Of a stretch of 64,000 nucleotides of DNA, positions 33,348 to 45,152 are shown piece by piece. Source of the DNA: Immersiella caudata (Eukaryota > Ascomycota > Sordariomycetes > Sordariales > Lasiosphaeriaceae); assembly GCA_030512335.1 (NCBI GenBank), contig JAULSU010000004.1:1488001-1552000 (forward strand). Direction: 5' to 3'. The notes below the pieces were generated by a model. That model worked only from the letters and a program-made list of their open reading frames with translations. It was not told the DNA's origin and searched no databases. A program made the position numbers and the translations under genes. Within the stretch, counting starts at the first letter, position 1. Every line of letters begins with the position of its first letter.

Positions 33348-35190
33348 CATGCCCCTCGCACCTCTCCTGACAGATCTCGCACAGCCGCCGCATACCGACT
33401 CACACCGTTCAACTGCTCGTCGACAATCGACTGGACCACATCGCGAGCTACAGGGTTGCTCAACATCTCGAGGGTCCACTTTTGCTTGAACGGATCCGTC
33501 GTTTCGATCCCAGCCCAGACAAGGGGCCGCTGCAGCCTATCGATTTGCTGTCTGTCTGTCCTTTGCCGCCAACGACCTCTGCAGCAGGAGAGTCAAAGAA
33601 GCAACCGTTTTGTCAATTTGATCTTCTCCGTGGGCGGAGAAGCGACTGCTCCCTCCCCTCATGGCGCATCGGAAGTTGTAGATGCGGACGGCATGGTAGT
33701 TGGCGACGGCCCAGTCTGAGTTAGTCGTCAGCCGACTTCCCTCCGTGGCCTCTGAATCCGCCAGCCGTAACACTGAGTGGGTGGTGGAGGTTTCCCGCAT
33801 GGCATCTAGCCTTTCGTCGATATTCTGACTTTTCCTGAGCTCCAGGGGGGGCATATGGAACACGCTCGTTGATCTCCTGCACTAGCACCCAGCTCTGATG
33901 AACCAGCTCGAGAGCCCCTCCGTTCTGGATGTCATCCTCGGCTTGCTTGTCAGGATACTCGCTGCCCCAGTACAGCTGAAGAGCCATTCTCGACGTGTCG
34001 TGCAAGCTGATCATACCGCGGTATGACACCCTTTGCTCAAGCAGCTGAGCCATCTGACCGCCGCCCACCAGAGACGCCTGCGTGTCGGCCCAGAATAACC
34101 AGACTGTCAAGCGAGCAAGAACTGCGCATGTTTCAGGAGATAGGCTAGGGTTTGAGTCTTGATTTTCCTCCGTGAATGCTGATGAGAGCTCAAGATGGAA
34201 TGGCCGCCTGTTGAGATACTCGCACATCCACGCGCTGAGTTCGAAATAACACACTCATTGGCCCGAATGCCATTGTCCTTGGTGGAGGTAAAGAAACCAG
34301 AACGATGCCATGACGACGAGTGGATCGGCTTCTGCCTTGGGCAAGAGGTCCATCGGGAGGTTGCGACCCTCTTCGTAATGGCCATCCGCGGCGTTAAGAA
34401 GGTGCCCGTGCGCTGTTGGATTGTACGATGCGTACTCCGCGAGGGACGCCGCTATGAGGAGATGGAGAATCACCGAGTTCTGGGTTGCAATCCTCAACAA
34501 GATTGCATGTGTCGACCAACCGGGAGACTTGCTACCGAATCCAAAGCGACGTGTAGTTCCACAGTAGTGTAGTGCTTGGTGCACTGCCTCTGTCACCGCA
34601 ACCTCGCTCGGAAGACTCGCAAGTAGCGCATGTGAGCTCAGTGCCATGTCTGCCATAAGTGGAGCTAGAGGGGAAGACCAGTCAGAAGATGATGTCGATG
34701 GAAGATATCCCACGTCGAAGGTGGTTTAGGTGGGGCTGAGGACTGCATTTTGATCGAAGTTGCAAGATGGTAGCCAAAACTGAGTCCCGTAGATCGATGG
34801 AGCTGCCAATTTTTCCTGGACTGTAGGAAACGTTGTTGCGGAGGTTGGTGCTTCGTCCACTGCAAGAAGTTGGGGGGCAAGGCACCGTTGCGGACGCTGT
34901 GTAGCTTGAACCACCCTTCTCTCAATTTAATGGAACATGCTTCCCTCTCCACGGGTGGACAAGCTTCAGACGGGTGCAATGGCCGCAGGTGGGGTGTTCT
35001 TCATTGCATTTGACTCTTCGGTCACAGCAGGTTACGCATCCTTTACAGTATGTTGATCAGCGATCGCGCCGTCGAGGTGGAAAGGGTGTGAGTACCTTTA
35101 GTTGACCTCTTGGCTTCCCCTTGGTGTTTGGGATGATGCGGGGAGCTCCACCTGAGATGTCATGTTGCTCTGAAGCGGTCTCCCGGATTC
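33348..35190 (-). pseudogene. Decayed Zn2Cys6 transcription factor
   Basis: Pieces of a fungal Zn2Cys6 regulator occur in correct order but in different frames. The cluster (GCVTCCDRRVKC, then CGHCTRL) lies at about 34960-35041; its sixth Cys is found only in another frame (EACPP). The middle domain (LHYCGTTRRFGFGSK, FWFLYLHQ) is broken by an in-frame TGA at 34255-34257, after which VCYFELSAWMCEYLNRR continues in the same frame. Further frame changes are needed near 33860 (before DERLDAMRE) and near 33550 (before LQRPLVWAGIETTDP). The C-terminus ends at 33348. At least four lesions make a working product unlikely. The intact relative would be about 500-550 aa. Confidence 0.75.
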
Positions 35191-36348
35191 ACAACGGAGC
35201 TTGCGGGGAGGCGGACATCGAGACGAGGGAACGAACCATCTGTTAGATCTCGGCGGGTACATACAATCGCCGAACACAAGTCCCAGACATTAGCCTCCCG
35301 GTCACGACGGTTTAAATCGTCCCCAGCGGCTTGTCAATCTTGGCCGCGAACTGCGGGGTCCCAAGAGCCTCGTTTAGCCTCATGGTGTGACGGTTGGGTC
35401 GTCGCCAATTCTGACCAACCATGGGAGACGGTCGCGCATGCATCATGTTGCTACCATTGGGGTGGCTTTGGAGGCGTTTTGTCGGCGAAGCTGCTGCTGC
35501 AAGGTGAGCGGCAGTTGCCGCGAGGCTGTCCAAGATGAACAGAGGGATTAGCGAGAACTTTAGCTCAGGACGAGGCGGCCGTTGCGTCTTGAAGATGTGA
35601 GCACGGCGTACTTGAGTTCGTTGGTGTTGTGAAGTGTTGACACAGGCTCGACAAGTAACTATGGCGGTAAGTGCCACGCTTCTGGCTTTGGGGAGATGAG
35701 GGGGACAGTCAGGGTCACCCGCTGTCTTGGGCAGATGAGCCGTCATTGGGTTGGGGCCCAGAGGGTTTAGCTTGGCTTGGTGCCCAAAGTTGTTCTTGGA
35801 GGGCGGCTTGGGAGGGGGTTGGATTCGGCAGAACCCTGGCGACGGGATGTAGTGATTAACGAGAAGAGTCAGGACTGGAGGTGGTTGCAGGAGGCGGGTG
35901 TCCTTGGGATAGAGGCTGTCGTTTTGGGTTTCCTACTTTGTCTGGTCGTCCAATCGACAAAGCACGCTACGCAGCCAGTGAGGCTAAACACCAGCGGGTT
36001 GCGTCGAGGAGTTTTCGCAGACCCCGAACACGGACTGACTTCTCGTCTCACCATGAGGTCGTGTTCGACACCCCTGGGTCTTTATGCTCGGTGGCGAAGA
36101 CGTCAGCACGCGGCTCACATTCACACAAAGCTAGGCCCTTCAACTGTGGATTCCACATCCACTCGCTCTTGGGAGAGACTACAATCAACACCATGGTAAA
36201 CAGGGAAGCACCTCACTGTTCGTATTCGGTTCATTTTCATGAGGACAGCTACCATCCTTGCTTTGCGGAGGAGGCCCATAACCAGCCAGACACCAGTACC
36301 AAACGCCAAATTCCCACCTCCAAGCCAGCCCTTAACTAAGACTCAGCC
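35191..36348. other. Intergenic
   Basis: Upstream of the decayed regulator and 3' of the eL18 gene. A minus-strand ATG frame at 35312-35746 (144 aa) has no recognisable domain and is not called. Confidence 0.4.
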
Positions 36349-37173
36349 CTAAACCTTGAAGCCACGCGACCTTCTGCGACCACGAGCCTTCTCGAACTTG
36401 CGACCCTTGGAAGCAACATAAGGCTTCTTGTGCTTGTGTGGGCCAAATCCAAAGTGCTTGAATGCCTCACGAGAGTTCTTAGGGCCGCGCAGGAGGAGGG
36501 TGTTCGCGCCAGTAGGCTTCTCGAGCGCAAGCTGATCGAGCGTGAGCGCCTTGCCACCTGCAGCGGTGATGCGGGCGCGAGCGGCAGCAGTAAAACGCAA
36601 TGCAGCAATTTCAGCCTTAGGGGTGTTAAGCAGACGATTGTCGTCGGTCACGGTGCCGACCACGACCACCGTCTTCTTCTCGTTGCCGTTCTTCAAGTTG
36701 GCCGCGATGCGGGAGAGCGACACGGGCGGGCGGTTGATGCGCGACATGAACAGGCGGCGAAGGACGACCTTGTTGAAGTTGCTGTCGGTGCGGCGGGCCA
36801 AGAAGCGGTAGAGCTTCACCAAGAGCTTGAGGTAGACATTGTCGCTAGCGCAGGGGTATCATCAGCATTGAGGGACAGGGTCAACCGCATCCTCGAGCTG
36901 TCCACTTACCTCTTGGGAGCGTTACGATGCGTCGTACGCTCGTGGTGGTTTCTGAGGTCAATGCCTTTACGGCAGAAAGTCAGCGACTTGATCTTGTATG
37001 CTCAATCGGCATGCTCGACCAGAAGCATCATACTAGCATCGGTTCGAGGAACTTCGATGGCAGGCGATGACTGGGAGCGCCATGGGACGCGGAGGAGTAG
37101 ATATCACGATCTAGCTCTATCCACTTGCATACTGAAGCTTGATCTCCAAGGAGATTTCTCGTCACATACCCAT
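36349..37173 (-). CDS. rpl18: 60S ribosomal protein eL18
   Basis: Structural protein of the large ribosomal subunit. Exons on minus: 37170-37173 (only ATGG), 36910-36964 and 36349-36844; introns 36965-37169 (205 bp) and 36845-36909. Product 184 aa, the usual eL18 length. Family motifs: GIDLRNHHERTTHR at the N-terminus, VYLKLLVKLYRFLARR, then VVVVGTVTDDNRL, and the basic tail GRKFEKARGRRRSRGFKV. The four-nucleotide first coding exon is supported by GTATGT directly after ATGG and by restoration of the conserved MGIDL start. A long first intron right after the start is common in fungal ribosomal protein genes. Confidence 0.95.
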
Positions 37174-37608
37174 CTTGCCAAATGTTCGCGGTTATCGATC
37201 GTTAGCTTGTCAAAATTGGTGGATTGGGTAAAACTTGGAGTTTGGAAGCGGGGTTTCACTGTTGTGGGTGCATTCCCCAAAATGTGGGAGCTTTCCTCAG
37301 CCAGGGTTCAGCGGACCCGCTTTTTAGGTACAAGGTCTTGGCACCACTCACCACAGGCTCTTGAAGTGTGACGTCCTCCCACCAAGAAACATTCTCATCA
37401 CTGACTTGACGCCAACTTTCGAAAGCACTCCCGTCATCGGTCTTGATCGCGCCGGATTTATGGAGGTGGGGATCTTGGGTTCCAGCCAGCTCTAGTCCAC
37501 GCCTAACCCTGAATCTTCAAGACAGGCAGCACGCTAGGGGCTAAGGTCGGGCTGTCGCAGAACACAGTGGGCCCTGGTCAGGGGAAACTGCGAACCATGG
37601 GATATCAA
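37174..37608. other. Intergenic, eL18 upstream region
   Basis: Contains the eL18 promoter on the minus strand and the 5' flank of tRNA-Arg. No other feature seen. Confidence 0.5.
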
Positions 37609-37708
37609 GGTCCGCTGGCTCAATGGCAGAGCGTCTGACTACGATATTTGATCATCTTTGATTGAATAAGTTATCAGGAGGTTCCAGGTTCGACCCCTGG
37701 GTGGATCG
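37609..37708 (+). tRNA. tRNA-Arg(ACG), intron-containing
   Basis: Acceptor GGTCCGC pairs with GTGGATC (two G-T pairs), discriminator G. D arm GCTC...GAGC, anticodon stem TCTGA/TCAGG, loop starting CTACGA (anticodon ACG, read as ICG), then an intron of about 28 nt rich in A and T. T arm CCAGG/CCTGG with canonical TTCGACC loop. Confidence 0.92.
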
Positions 37709-37908
37709 AGGTATATGTTTTTGCTGTTGCAATCACGCCTGCAACATTTTTGCTCGGTTGGTGTGCTGCCGGCCTCTGACAGACCTAGGGTGTCAGTTGG
37801 TTGGTCTGCCGTAACCCTGGATCTTCAAAACCCCTGACCCTTCTTCCTGGGGCACCAGATTCCATGGCCAGCTCGGTCTCGATTCCCTTTGACCAGAAGT
37901 GATAATGG

Positions 37909-39212
37909 TTACAGATCCACCTTCACGGCGATCATGTTCGCGGACTGAAAGCCCGTCACAAACAGCCAAGCCTGCCGTTCAACCTTCCCGATCGACTCCG
38001 CCGACTCCGCCCGGACAAGCACGGCGGCACTAGCTGAACGGATCTTGCTCCCGTCATCCTGAAACAGCAGTCGCTGTCCCCAACGCGGAAGTGGTGCCTC
38101 TTGTTCCCAAGCAAACCAGACCATAACCGAGTTCGTCGCGTCCGGGTCCCGCTTGGTGTGCTCGAGATCGACGGCCCGTGCTATACCCGGCAAGACAAAA
38201 CCACTTACTCCCGTTGCGGCATCGGTAAAGTAGGACGGGTTGTCAATCACTGATTCGGCCTGAAGAGTGTCGACAACGGTGATGTTTCCGTTCGGCAAGA
38301 CCTGTCCGATGCTCAGCATTCCGCCAGCGGCATCCGCGATGAGGATCTCATTCGGAGATCGGCCATGACCCAGCCCATTGTTGTTGTGCATGTTGTCCAG
38401 AGCAACTGACCCAACAACACCCACCTCGGAGTCAGTAGTGATGCTCAGGTCAATTTTGAGAAGAACAGTGTCCGTCCATTTGGCACCAGAGAAAGCGTCC
38501 TCGATCCCGCGCAACAAGCCCTCCCTATACCAATGATCGTTGGTTACATAGACCGACGTCGGGCTGCTGGCATACAGGTCATTGGGCGTCCGGATCAACG
38601 GATGCCATACCGAGCGGATGTGCCTGATAGTTGATGACCCGATGGCATGATGAAAAACTTCGATCTGCGAGCGGGCATTCGGGTGAGTCCCATCAGGGAG
38701 GTGATTGATGGCGAAAATAAATACAGCCTTCCCGTCGTCACCCTGCTCTGGGTCGGCGATTACGTCGATTCCGTGCGTCACAAACGTGCTGTCAAAATTC
38801 TCGAATGTTAGACGCTGTGACTTCATCGTCTATTGCCGGGTTAGCATGGCGCCATGCCCGAGTTGACCGGGTGTCTTGCCTTGGGATCAATGACGTGAAT
38901 CGAGCCCCTACCCCTTTTCCCGAGTTCGGGGTCATCGAAGTTTGCCAGCGGCGGAAACCAGCCGAACCTGGTATCGGGATTGTCTTCACATGCAGCAAAG
39001 AGGCTCCCACTGGGCGCATAGTAGTGAAGGTCCTCGCAGTGGGTAGTGTCCCGGATGATGATGAACTCTTCAGCGCTGAGCGTGCTCAGGGGGTCGCGAC
39101 GAAAGACGCCCAAGACGGTGAGACTGTGATGTATTGGTGGCCCCAGAACGTACACAGCATACGCAAGGAGGATACCCGTCAGGGAGAACACGAATCTCAA
39201 GGTGCCCGCCAT
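37909..39212 (-). CDS. Paraoxonase-like (serum paraoxonase/arylesterase family) lactonase
   Basis: Six-bladed propeller of the paraoxonase family; members hydrolyse lactones and aryl esters with calcium. Exons on minus: 38880-39212 and 37909-38829; 417 aa. Intron 38830-38879 begins AAG|GCAAGA, a consensus GC-AG donor; a GT alternative ten nt into it would give a 38-nt intron. Residues 8-25 are a hydrophobic segment, a signal anchor typical of the family. Landmarks: EDLHYYAPSG, HGIDVIAD, RTPNDLYASSPTSVYVTNDH, LDNMHNNNGLGHG, and VDTLQAESVIDNPSYF. The Asn-Asp and His motifs match the calcium/catalytic region. Its start is head-to-head with the lipoxygenase gene, 1.9 kb apart. Confidence 0.85.
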
Positions 39213-41094
39213 CGCGCCGTCGGAAAAGTGTGTCGTTCAGTCGAGGCCGAAGGGTGGGAGAGTGTGCTTCATCGTGAGACGGGGATGGCCCCGTGTTATA
39301 TCGCACGTCCGGTGCCAGTGTTCATGTCGTGCCCATTAAGCGGGGTAGCACCGCTGGGCTTGTCGCTGTCTAATGACGTCCAAGGATCCTGAATCCTGAG
39401 TCTCGGACCGCGGCTCGTTCTTGTCGTCGTTAGCGGCAGTGTAGCGGCAGCGCTGCGGCACGCCATAAGCGGAGGCGGCTAGCATTTTTGCGGGGAGAAT
39501 TTCCAGCGGTTGCCAATCAACAAAGTGAATATGGAGTCACCTTCTAGCAATCGATTCCCGGGGGTGTTCTGCATACCTACCTACTGCCACCCCTCGAGGC
39601 ATCTAGGAAGTGAAGCGGATGAAGCGAATTGATGATAACATTAATTAGCGGAGATGGTGGGTTGGTCAGATGGTGCGTGATGGGATCGACTGCCCCAGTG
39701 TTGATAAACGACACCACGGGTTGGCCTCGGTGGTGTCAAGTTATGTCGCCGCCTGCTGGCTGCCACTACGCATCAAAAACACCAGAAATAAACCCAACCG
39801 CGCAAGACACCGCCATTTGATGAAGGGAATGTTTTTAAGCTGTACAGAACCAACCGTCGACGCCACTTGCGTGACCGATCAACTGCACGTCGGACTTGAT
39901 GGTGACCCCGGCCCGTGCTGACGAGAGCTCAGCACCTTATCGGCCCTCCCACCGCGCTCCCACTGGTCACATAGTTCCGACCTAAACTTTTTTAACTCGA
40001 TTGGTCGCTGATGAGAAGAAACCCACCTGCATTGATGTAAGTCGGGAGGATTTACCGGTCACTGCCCGGCTACCGGATGCTCTGCCGAAGAAACGACATC
40101 TCTGCCGACGTTGGGGCTCGAGTTGAACGAACTTGGCGAGAAGTGGGTGCTTAACCCCGAGTTGAAATGAACGGTAACACCCGGATTTGAACTAAACCGG
40201 TGTGCCCGACTCAGGTTCCGGAAGCTGGGAGGGTCGCGTCGCCGCTATGGCACCGGCGTCAGAAGGGGTTGCACAGCAGCTGAGGCGAGGAGTTGAGGTT
40301 CAGGCAGGAGTGTTCCCAACGACGGGACTGTGGCGGCGTCGGGACAGCCCCCGTGACCAGCGTCGCTCGCACTCCAGACCTCTTTTTACAGGCGCACCGG
40401 CAGCCTAGAGAGATTCATTGCTCAATCGTTATCGCAAACCCCGCGAAATGTCAGGAAGAATTGCAGGTGTTTGCATCGAAAATACTTGATGCATTTCAGC
40501 CCTGCGCCATGTTCCAGAAGGGCAGCCCTCATTGGAGCCCTGCAGATCCCGCGCAGCTCAGGGTGCCACGGCATGTGTGGTGACGGCTTTCTGCCCTATT
40601 GAGCAACAAGGGTTCAGCCCCCACAAGGCCCGGCGCATCGCCAAGTCCTCAGCAGTCGTCCCCGCCGACGGTGAATGGCCAGTTGCCGACCGCCTACGCC
40701 GAAGGCTTGCATCGCGGGACTCTCACTGCCCTCAACTCGTGTGGTTTCGGCCTTGACAAGTCGTACAGCGCTTGTTTTTGGAGGTCGATACCGGGCATTG
40801 GCAGTGCTTGCTTGGGCCTAGGCTGTGCCGCTATGGAGACATGGCTGGCTGGGCCCATTCATCAACCGGAGGAATCCTTGGATTCGCCCAGGGGTAACCA
40901 ATAGTTTTGCTGGCGCAACGACGAATCGTGTATCACCGCCAGCTTGAGCTGCACGGAGGGTCGGACGGGCAGCCTTACAAAAGGGACTTCGGTCCCGGGA
41001 TCGCGCTGCATCTTCCTCCGCAACGCTGCACCTTCTCTTCCCGGCCGCGCGAGGTATCGAGATAAGAGTCTAAGACTTCCCCGTCGTCGCTACA
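39213..41094. other. Divergent upstream region (paraoxonase / lipoxygenase)
   Basis: 1.9 kb between head-to-head genes. No gene is supported; several short frames only. Any shared regulation of the pair would lie here. Confidence 0.5.
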
Positions 41095-43444
41095 ATGGTT
41101 GGCCGTCGCCCCATCGTCCCGCTAGCCAGCCCCTCGTTGCCCGGCAAGGCACTCGCTTTCATGGACACTCTGCTACACAAGGCCCTCGACGGTGATCTGC
41201 CCACGCCTCCAGCGAAGGTGGTAGCCGCACGGCCAGACCAGAACTCAATTCTCAAACACCCGACCGAAAAGGAGTTCTTCGCGCAGATTGCGCCCAAGTC
41301 AATAGCGGACGCGCCGCTCCCATCGTTCGACCCGGGCATCTTCAACAATGAGATCCTCAAGATGAAACTGTATCCAACCCTTGACCCCAAAAATCCACTC
41401 GTCGTCAGACCGCCTGTGGGCAACATTGTGGAGGGCACGTACATCGGCACGCAGCTCGCCCTAACACAGGCATACTCCCGCATCGAGCAGACGTGAGTTC
41501 CACCCCTATCCATTTCGAGGCCGAGATCCCGCGGGATTTTCTTGGCGGAGCCCGAGACTCACGCACTCCAGATTTGCTTCGCTCTTCGACGTTCTCGGAA
41601 TTGAGCCGACCTTGCCTCGGCTGATTCCTTTGGAAGAGCAGAAAAAGCTGTACCAGTTTTCTGCGTACCCAAAAAACGCAGATGGGACCGCGGCAAGCTA
41701 TCCACCACATCTCCAAGCCATCCCCAAGGACCAGGAGGTCAGCCAGTTCCACATTTTCAGCGCCGTTGGCCTGATTGAGACCCAGGTCTTGCTGAGCAAG
41801 ATCACTCCCGATGAAGATGGCTTTCTCGGTAAGACGAAGCAGTGGCTCCTCGAGAAGTCGCGCGCAGCGGCCTTTGGAGGCGAGCCTGAAAAGGGTATGC
41901 GGATCCAGGATGTTGTAGATTACAACAAATACCACCGAAAGTTCGGGAGCGACATCACCGAGGGCGGAAACGTAGGCCTCCTGGACGACTGGTTCAGCGA
42001 CCGGCGGTTTGCAGACCAGTCCCTCACCGGAACCAACCCGACAACCATCACAATGGCCACCAAGACATGGATTGATGCCTTTATCAAGGCGGCCAAAGCC
42101 GGGGGGTACGACAAGTGGGCGAACATCCTTGGAAAAGCTGATTCAGCATCGCTGTACGTGCAGGATGGGAGCTACTTCCGCAAGGCCTTCGGTGTGGAGA
42201 ATCCGGAGGCCACGCTGAACTTCAAGCCGGTGGCCGTCGACGAAAACTGGTGCGTTGGCTCTGTAACGCTCTTCCAACTTCATGAGGATGGCAAGCTGCA
42301 TCCCGTCGCCATTTGCATCGACCACAAGGGATCTATGGATAGATCTGTCACAATCTTCAACAAACGGCTGTCTCCCAACGACTCTACCAGCGGTGAGAAA
42401 GAAGACTGGCCCTGGCGGTACGCAAAGACTTGTGCCCAGGTGACTGACTGGATGCGCCACGAGCTGGTGGTTCATCTGACCCTTTCTCACTTTGTCGAGG
42501 AGGCCATCATTGTGGCTACCAACCGCACAATCCCCATGAATCACCCCGTCTACACCCTCTTGTCACCTCATTGGTTCAAGACACTGTCGCTCAACGCCGC
42601 TGCCCGCGCTAGTCTTGTACCGCAGGTAGTCTGCGATATCGTCGGCGTCAACAACGAGCAGGCCCTTGCGTTTGCTCGTCAAGCGTATGACACCTACGAC
42701 TTCGTGGGGAGCTACGTGCCCAATGACCTCAAGCGAAGAGGCTTCCCTGACACAGTAGAGGGCCTCAAGCACCCGCGGTACAAGAACTACGCCTACGCCA
42801 AGAACATGGTCGCACTCTGGGGAGTCCTGCGCAAGTACGTCCAGACTATGCTCGAGATTCACTACCCCAACGACGCCAAGGTTGCCGCCGACCAGGCCCT
42901 CCAAGACTGGTCCAACGAGGTGAAGACGGCAGCCCACATGCCCTCCTTCCCTGAGATCAAAACTGTCGATTCCCTTGTGGATGCCATCACCATGTGCATC
43001 CACATTGCCGCGCCATTCCACAGCGCCGTCAACTACCTTCAAAGCTTTTACCAGATCTTCGTCATCAACAAGCCGCCCTCCCTGTGCTCCCCTCCACCAG
43101 CCACCCTCGACCAACTCAAAGGCTACAAGGAGCCCAACCTCGTAGCTGCCCTACCCATCAACCGCCAGCGGCAGTGGCTACTCTCGGCACAAGTCCCCTG
43201 GCTGCTCAGCTTCAAGGTTGAGGACGAGAGAAGTCTCATCAACTTCGCAGCGAGCCAATGGAGCGTCTACAAGTACAAGAAGGAGCAGGCGGACGTGAAG
43301 ATACGGGATGCCAGCCAGACGCTGTACACGGATTTGCAGGGTCTGCAAAAGACGTTCTTTTACAACAGCGCAGGCATGGACAAGGGCAGCATTCCGTACA
43401 TGGTACTTGACCCCGGGCTGACGGCCGTTTCGATTTTGATATAA
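41095..43444 (+). CDS. Fungal lipoxygenase
   Basis: Non-haem iron (or manganese) dioxygenase that adds O2 to polyunsaturated fatty acids such as linoleate, starting oxylipin synthesis. Exons 41095-41492 and 41572-43444 (79-bp GT-AG intron); 756 aa. All metal ligands are visible: His429 and His434 in HELVVH, His616 and Asn620 in FHSAVNY, and the C-terminal Ile of AVSILI. The conserved WRYAK before the first His pair is family-typical. No signal peptide is seen, so an intracellular enzyme is inferred, unlike secreted fungal Mn-lipoxygenases of about 610 aa. The N-terminal 130 residues resemble the longer fungal iron-type enzymes. Regiospecificity cannot be predicted here. Confidence 0.93.
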
Positions 43445-43853
43445 GCAATTTTTGCGTGCCGGACCGCCTGGCGGGAAGGTGTGTCGGTTTGTTGTGGTTG
43501 GATGAGCTAGGGTGCGGCTTGGACGTACGTTGGGTTTCGCTTTGTGGCGGTACGGATACGGTGCGAGCGAAGGGGGCAGGCTGGGTTGGGATGGAATGAC
43601 GGTCGAGGGATAATGACATAACATGAATGAGAGATGATACCTTCTTGAGTACGACCAGCATCGCGGTTCGCCCCTTGAGACCGGATGATAAGGGGATGGC
43701 CGCTACAAGCAGTAGCGGCACGGTGCCATGACACCTTTTCCACGTCAAGAATCAGCGCCGGTTCAAATCCTCTGGCGACACACACCTAATCGCCTTCAAA
43801 AAAGAAAAAGAAAAAGAAAACTAAAGCGAAGGGAGCAAGGGCAAAAAAGAATG
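43445..43853. other. Intergenic
   Basis: 3' flank of the lipoxygenase. A T-loop-like GGTTCAAATCC at 43769-43779 has no foldable tRNA around it. A-rich AAAGAAAAAG repeats lie at 43798-43822. Confidence 0.45.
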
Positions 43854-43941
43854 TCCCCTCGACCGGAATCGAGCCGGTGACCTTTCGGTATATGATTTTT
43901 CAATTACAGCCGAACGTGATAGCCAACTACACCACAAGGGG
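43854..43941 (-). tRNA. tRNA-Tyr(GTA), intron-containing
   Basis: Acceptor CCCCTTG pairs with CGAGGGG (one G-T pair), discriminator A. D arm GTG...CAC, anticodon stem TTCGG/CCGAA around CTGTAA plus an A/T-rich intron of about 14 nt; the anticodon at loop positions 3-5 is GTA. T arm ACCGG/CCGGT with loop CTCGATT. Isotype is assigned from the anticodon only. Confidence 0.85.
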
Positions 43942-44236
43942 ATTTGCTCAGCGAGGTTATGCACCTCGCTGCTGGTTGGTTGGCAGTTGCGGGATTTTCA
44001 CACATGAATGGTCGTCGATTGTGTGATGTGTGTGATGTGATGTGGGAACTTTCCGCGAGCGGGGCACCCCCAAACCCGCCTTGCAGGGGTATCCACCCGC
44101 CTGGCCAATTCTGCCGTCCACACCGCCAAAACTTTCAACTTTCCACCCGGGTTCCCCTCCACGACTGCCACCGTCCAACTCGTTCACCATCACCACCAAC
44201 GACTCGTCACACACGCGCAAATAACACACGATCAAA

Positions 44237-44661
44237 ATGCCCTCCGTCAAGAACCCCAACAAACCATCCAAAAACCGTCTTGCCGCCCGTGCCGCAAAGG
44301 CACGCAAGACGGCGCGCGCAGCTTCCGCAGCGGGACAGTCAAAGGTGTCGATTCAGGATAAGCAGCGCGGCGCAAAGTCGGGGCTGCTCCCTACGAGTGG
44401 GCCGCGCGCGGCTGTGAGCAAGAAGAAGGCGAAGAAGTTGGAGCAGAGAGCTAGGTTGAACTTGAGGAGGAGAGTTGAGTTGGGGTTGGTGGAGATTCCG
44501 GGAGGTGGGGAGGTTGAGATGCAAGGTTAGTACTGGCTTTTTGCGGGTTTGAAACTACAGCGGACTCAGGGGGATGTATTGGTTGATGAGGATATGCTAA
44601 CTTGATTGTAGATGTTGCGCCCGCTGGTGGGAAGGAGAAGGAGGAGATGGATATTGAGTGA
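44237..44661 (+). CDS. alb1: Alb1-like 60S ribosome biogenesis shuttling factor
   Basis: Small basic protein; in yeast Alb1 works with Arx1 on pre-60S particles and shuttles between nucleus and cytoplasm. Exons 44237-44525 and 44612-44661; 112 aa. It starts MPSVKNPNKPSKNR, has a very basic Ala/Lys/Arg region, and carries the family motif VSKKKAKKLEQRAR near residue 62-75, comparable to SKKRAKKIER in yeast Alb1. The tail KEEMDIE parallels the acidic EDEMDID of yeast. The 86-bp intron has GTTAGT, GCTAAC and TAG. The protein is short and low in complexity, so the assignment rests on these few landmarks. Confidence 0.72.
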
Positions 44662-45152
44662 TGCGGTGGCAACAGAGACGGGAAGACACCAAAATAGCCG
44701 CAAACGGTTGATCTCGGAGACAATGTTTTGCGCTTCATGGCGACGACGGGAGTACGGCAAGCACTGGTACATCTGTAGCATGGAAATTGGCGTTTGGCGG
44801 AAGGGGGGGGGGTTTCGCTGCCACCAAAGGCTAGCACCAAACCAGGAGCAAGCAGACAGCCATCGGACATCTCGATCTTGGCCAGTATGCCACATTTTCA
44901 AAGCACGTTGACGCTGGGCCGGCAATTGCACGGAGGATAGATACCCGACGACTCCAAACAGGTCGTCAACATAATTGAGGCCGCGTTCGCCCACTCAGTT
45001 GGTCCATACACTTCGTCTTCGGTGATTTGGCAAGCTGAGCAAACCCAACCATCTAATTCCACCTCAAACTTCCTGCATCCGATCGACTCCTGCGCTGAAC
45101 ACACCCTATTGCCAATCAATCCAGCTATTCAATTCACGTCCAAGCCGTGGTC
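44662..45152. other. Intergenic between convergent genes
   Basis: Contains a run of 9 G near 44804-44812. No supported gene. Confidence 0.45.

Noticed and set aside
35312..35746. 144-aa minus-strand ATG frame
   Set aside because: No domain, uneven composition and no splice-linked partner exon found.
36430..37371. 313-aa plus-strand open frame
   Set aside because: Antisense shadow of the eL18 gene and its introns; no protein-like features.
43690..43790. tRNA-like sequence with GGTTCAAATCC
   Set aside because: Only a T-loop/B-box match; I could not form an acceptor stem, D arm and anticodon arm around it.
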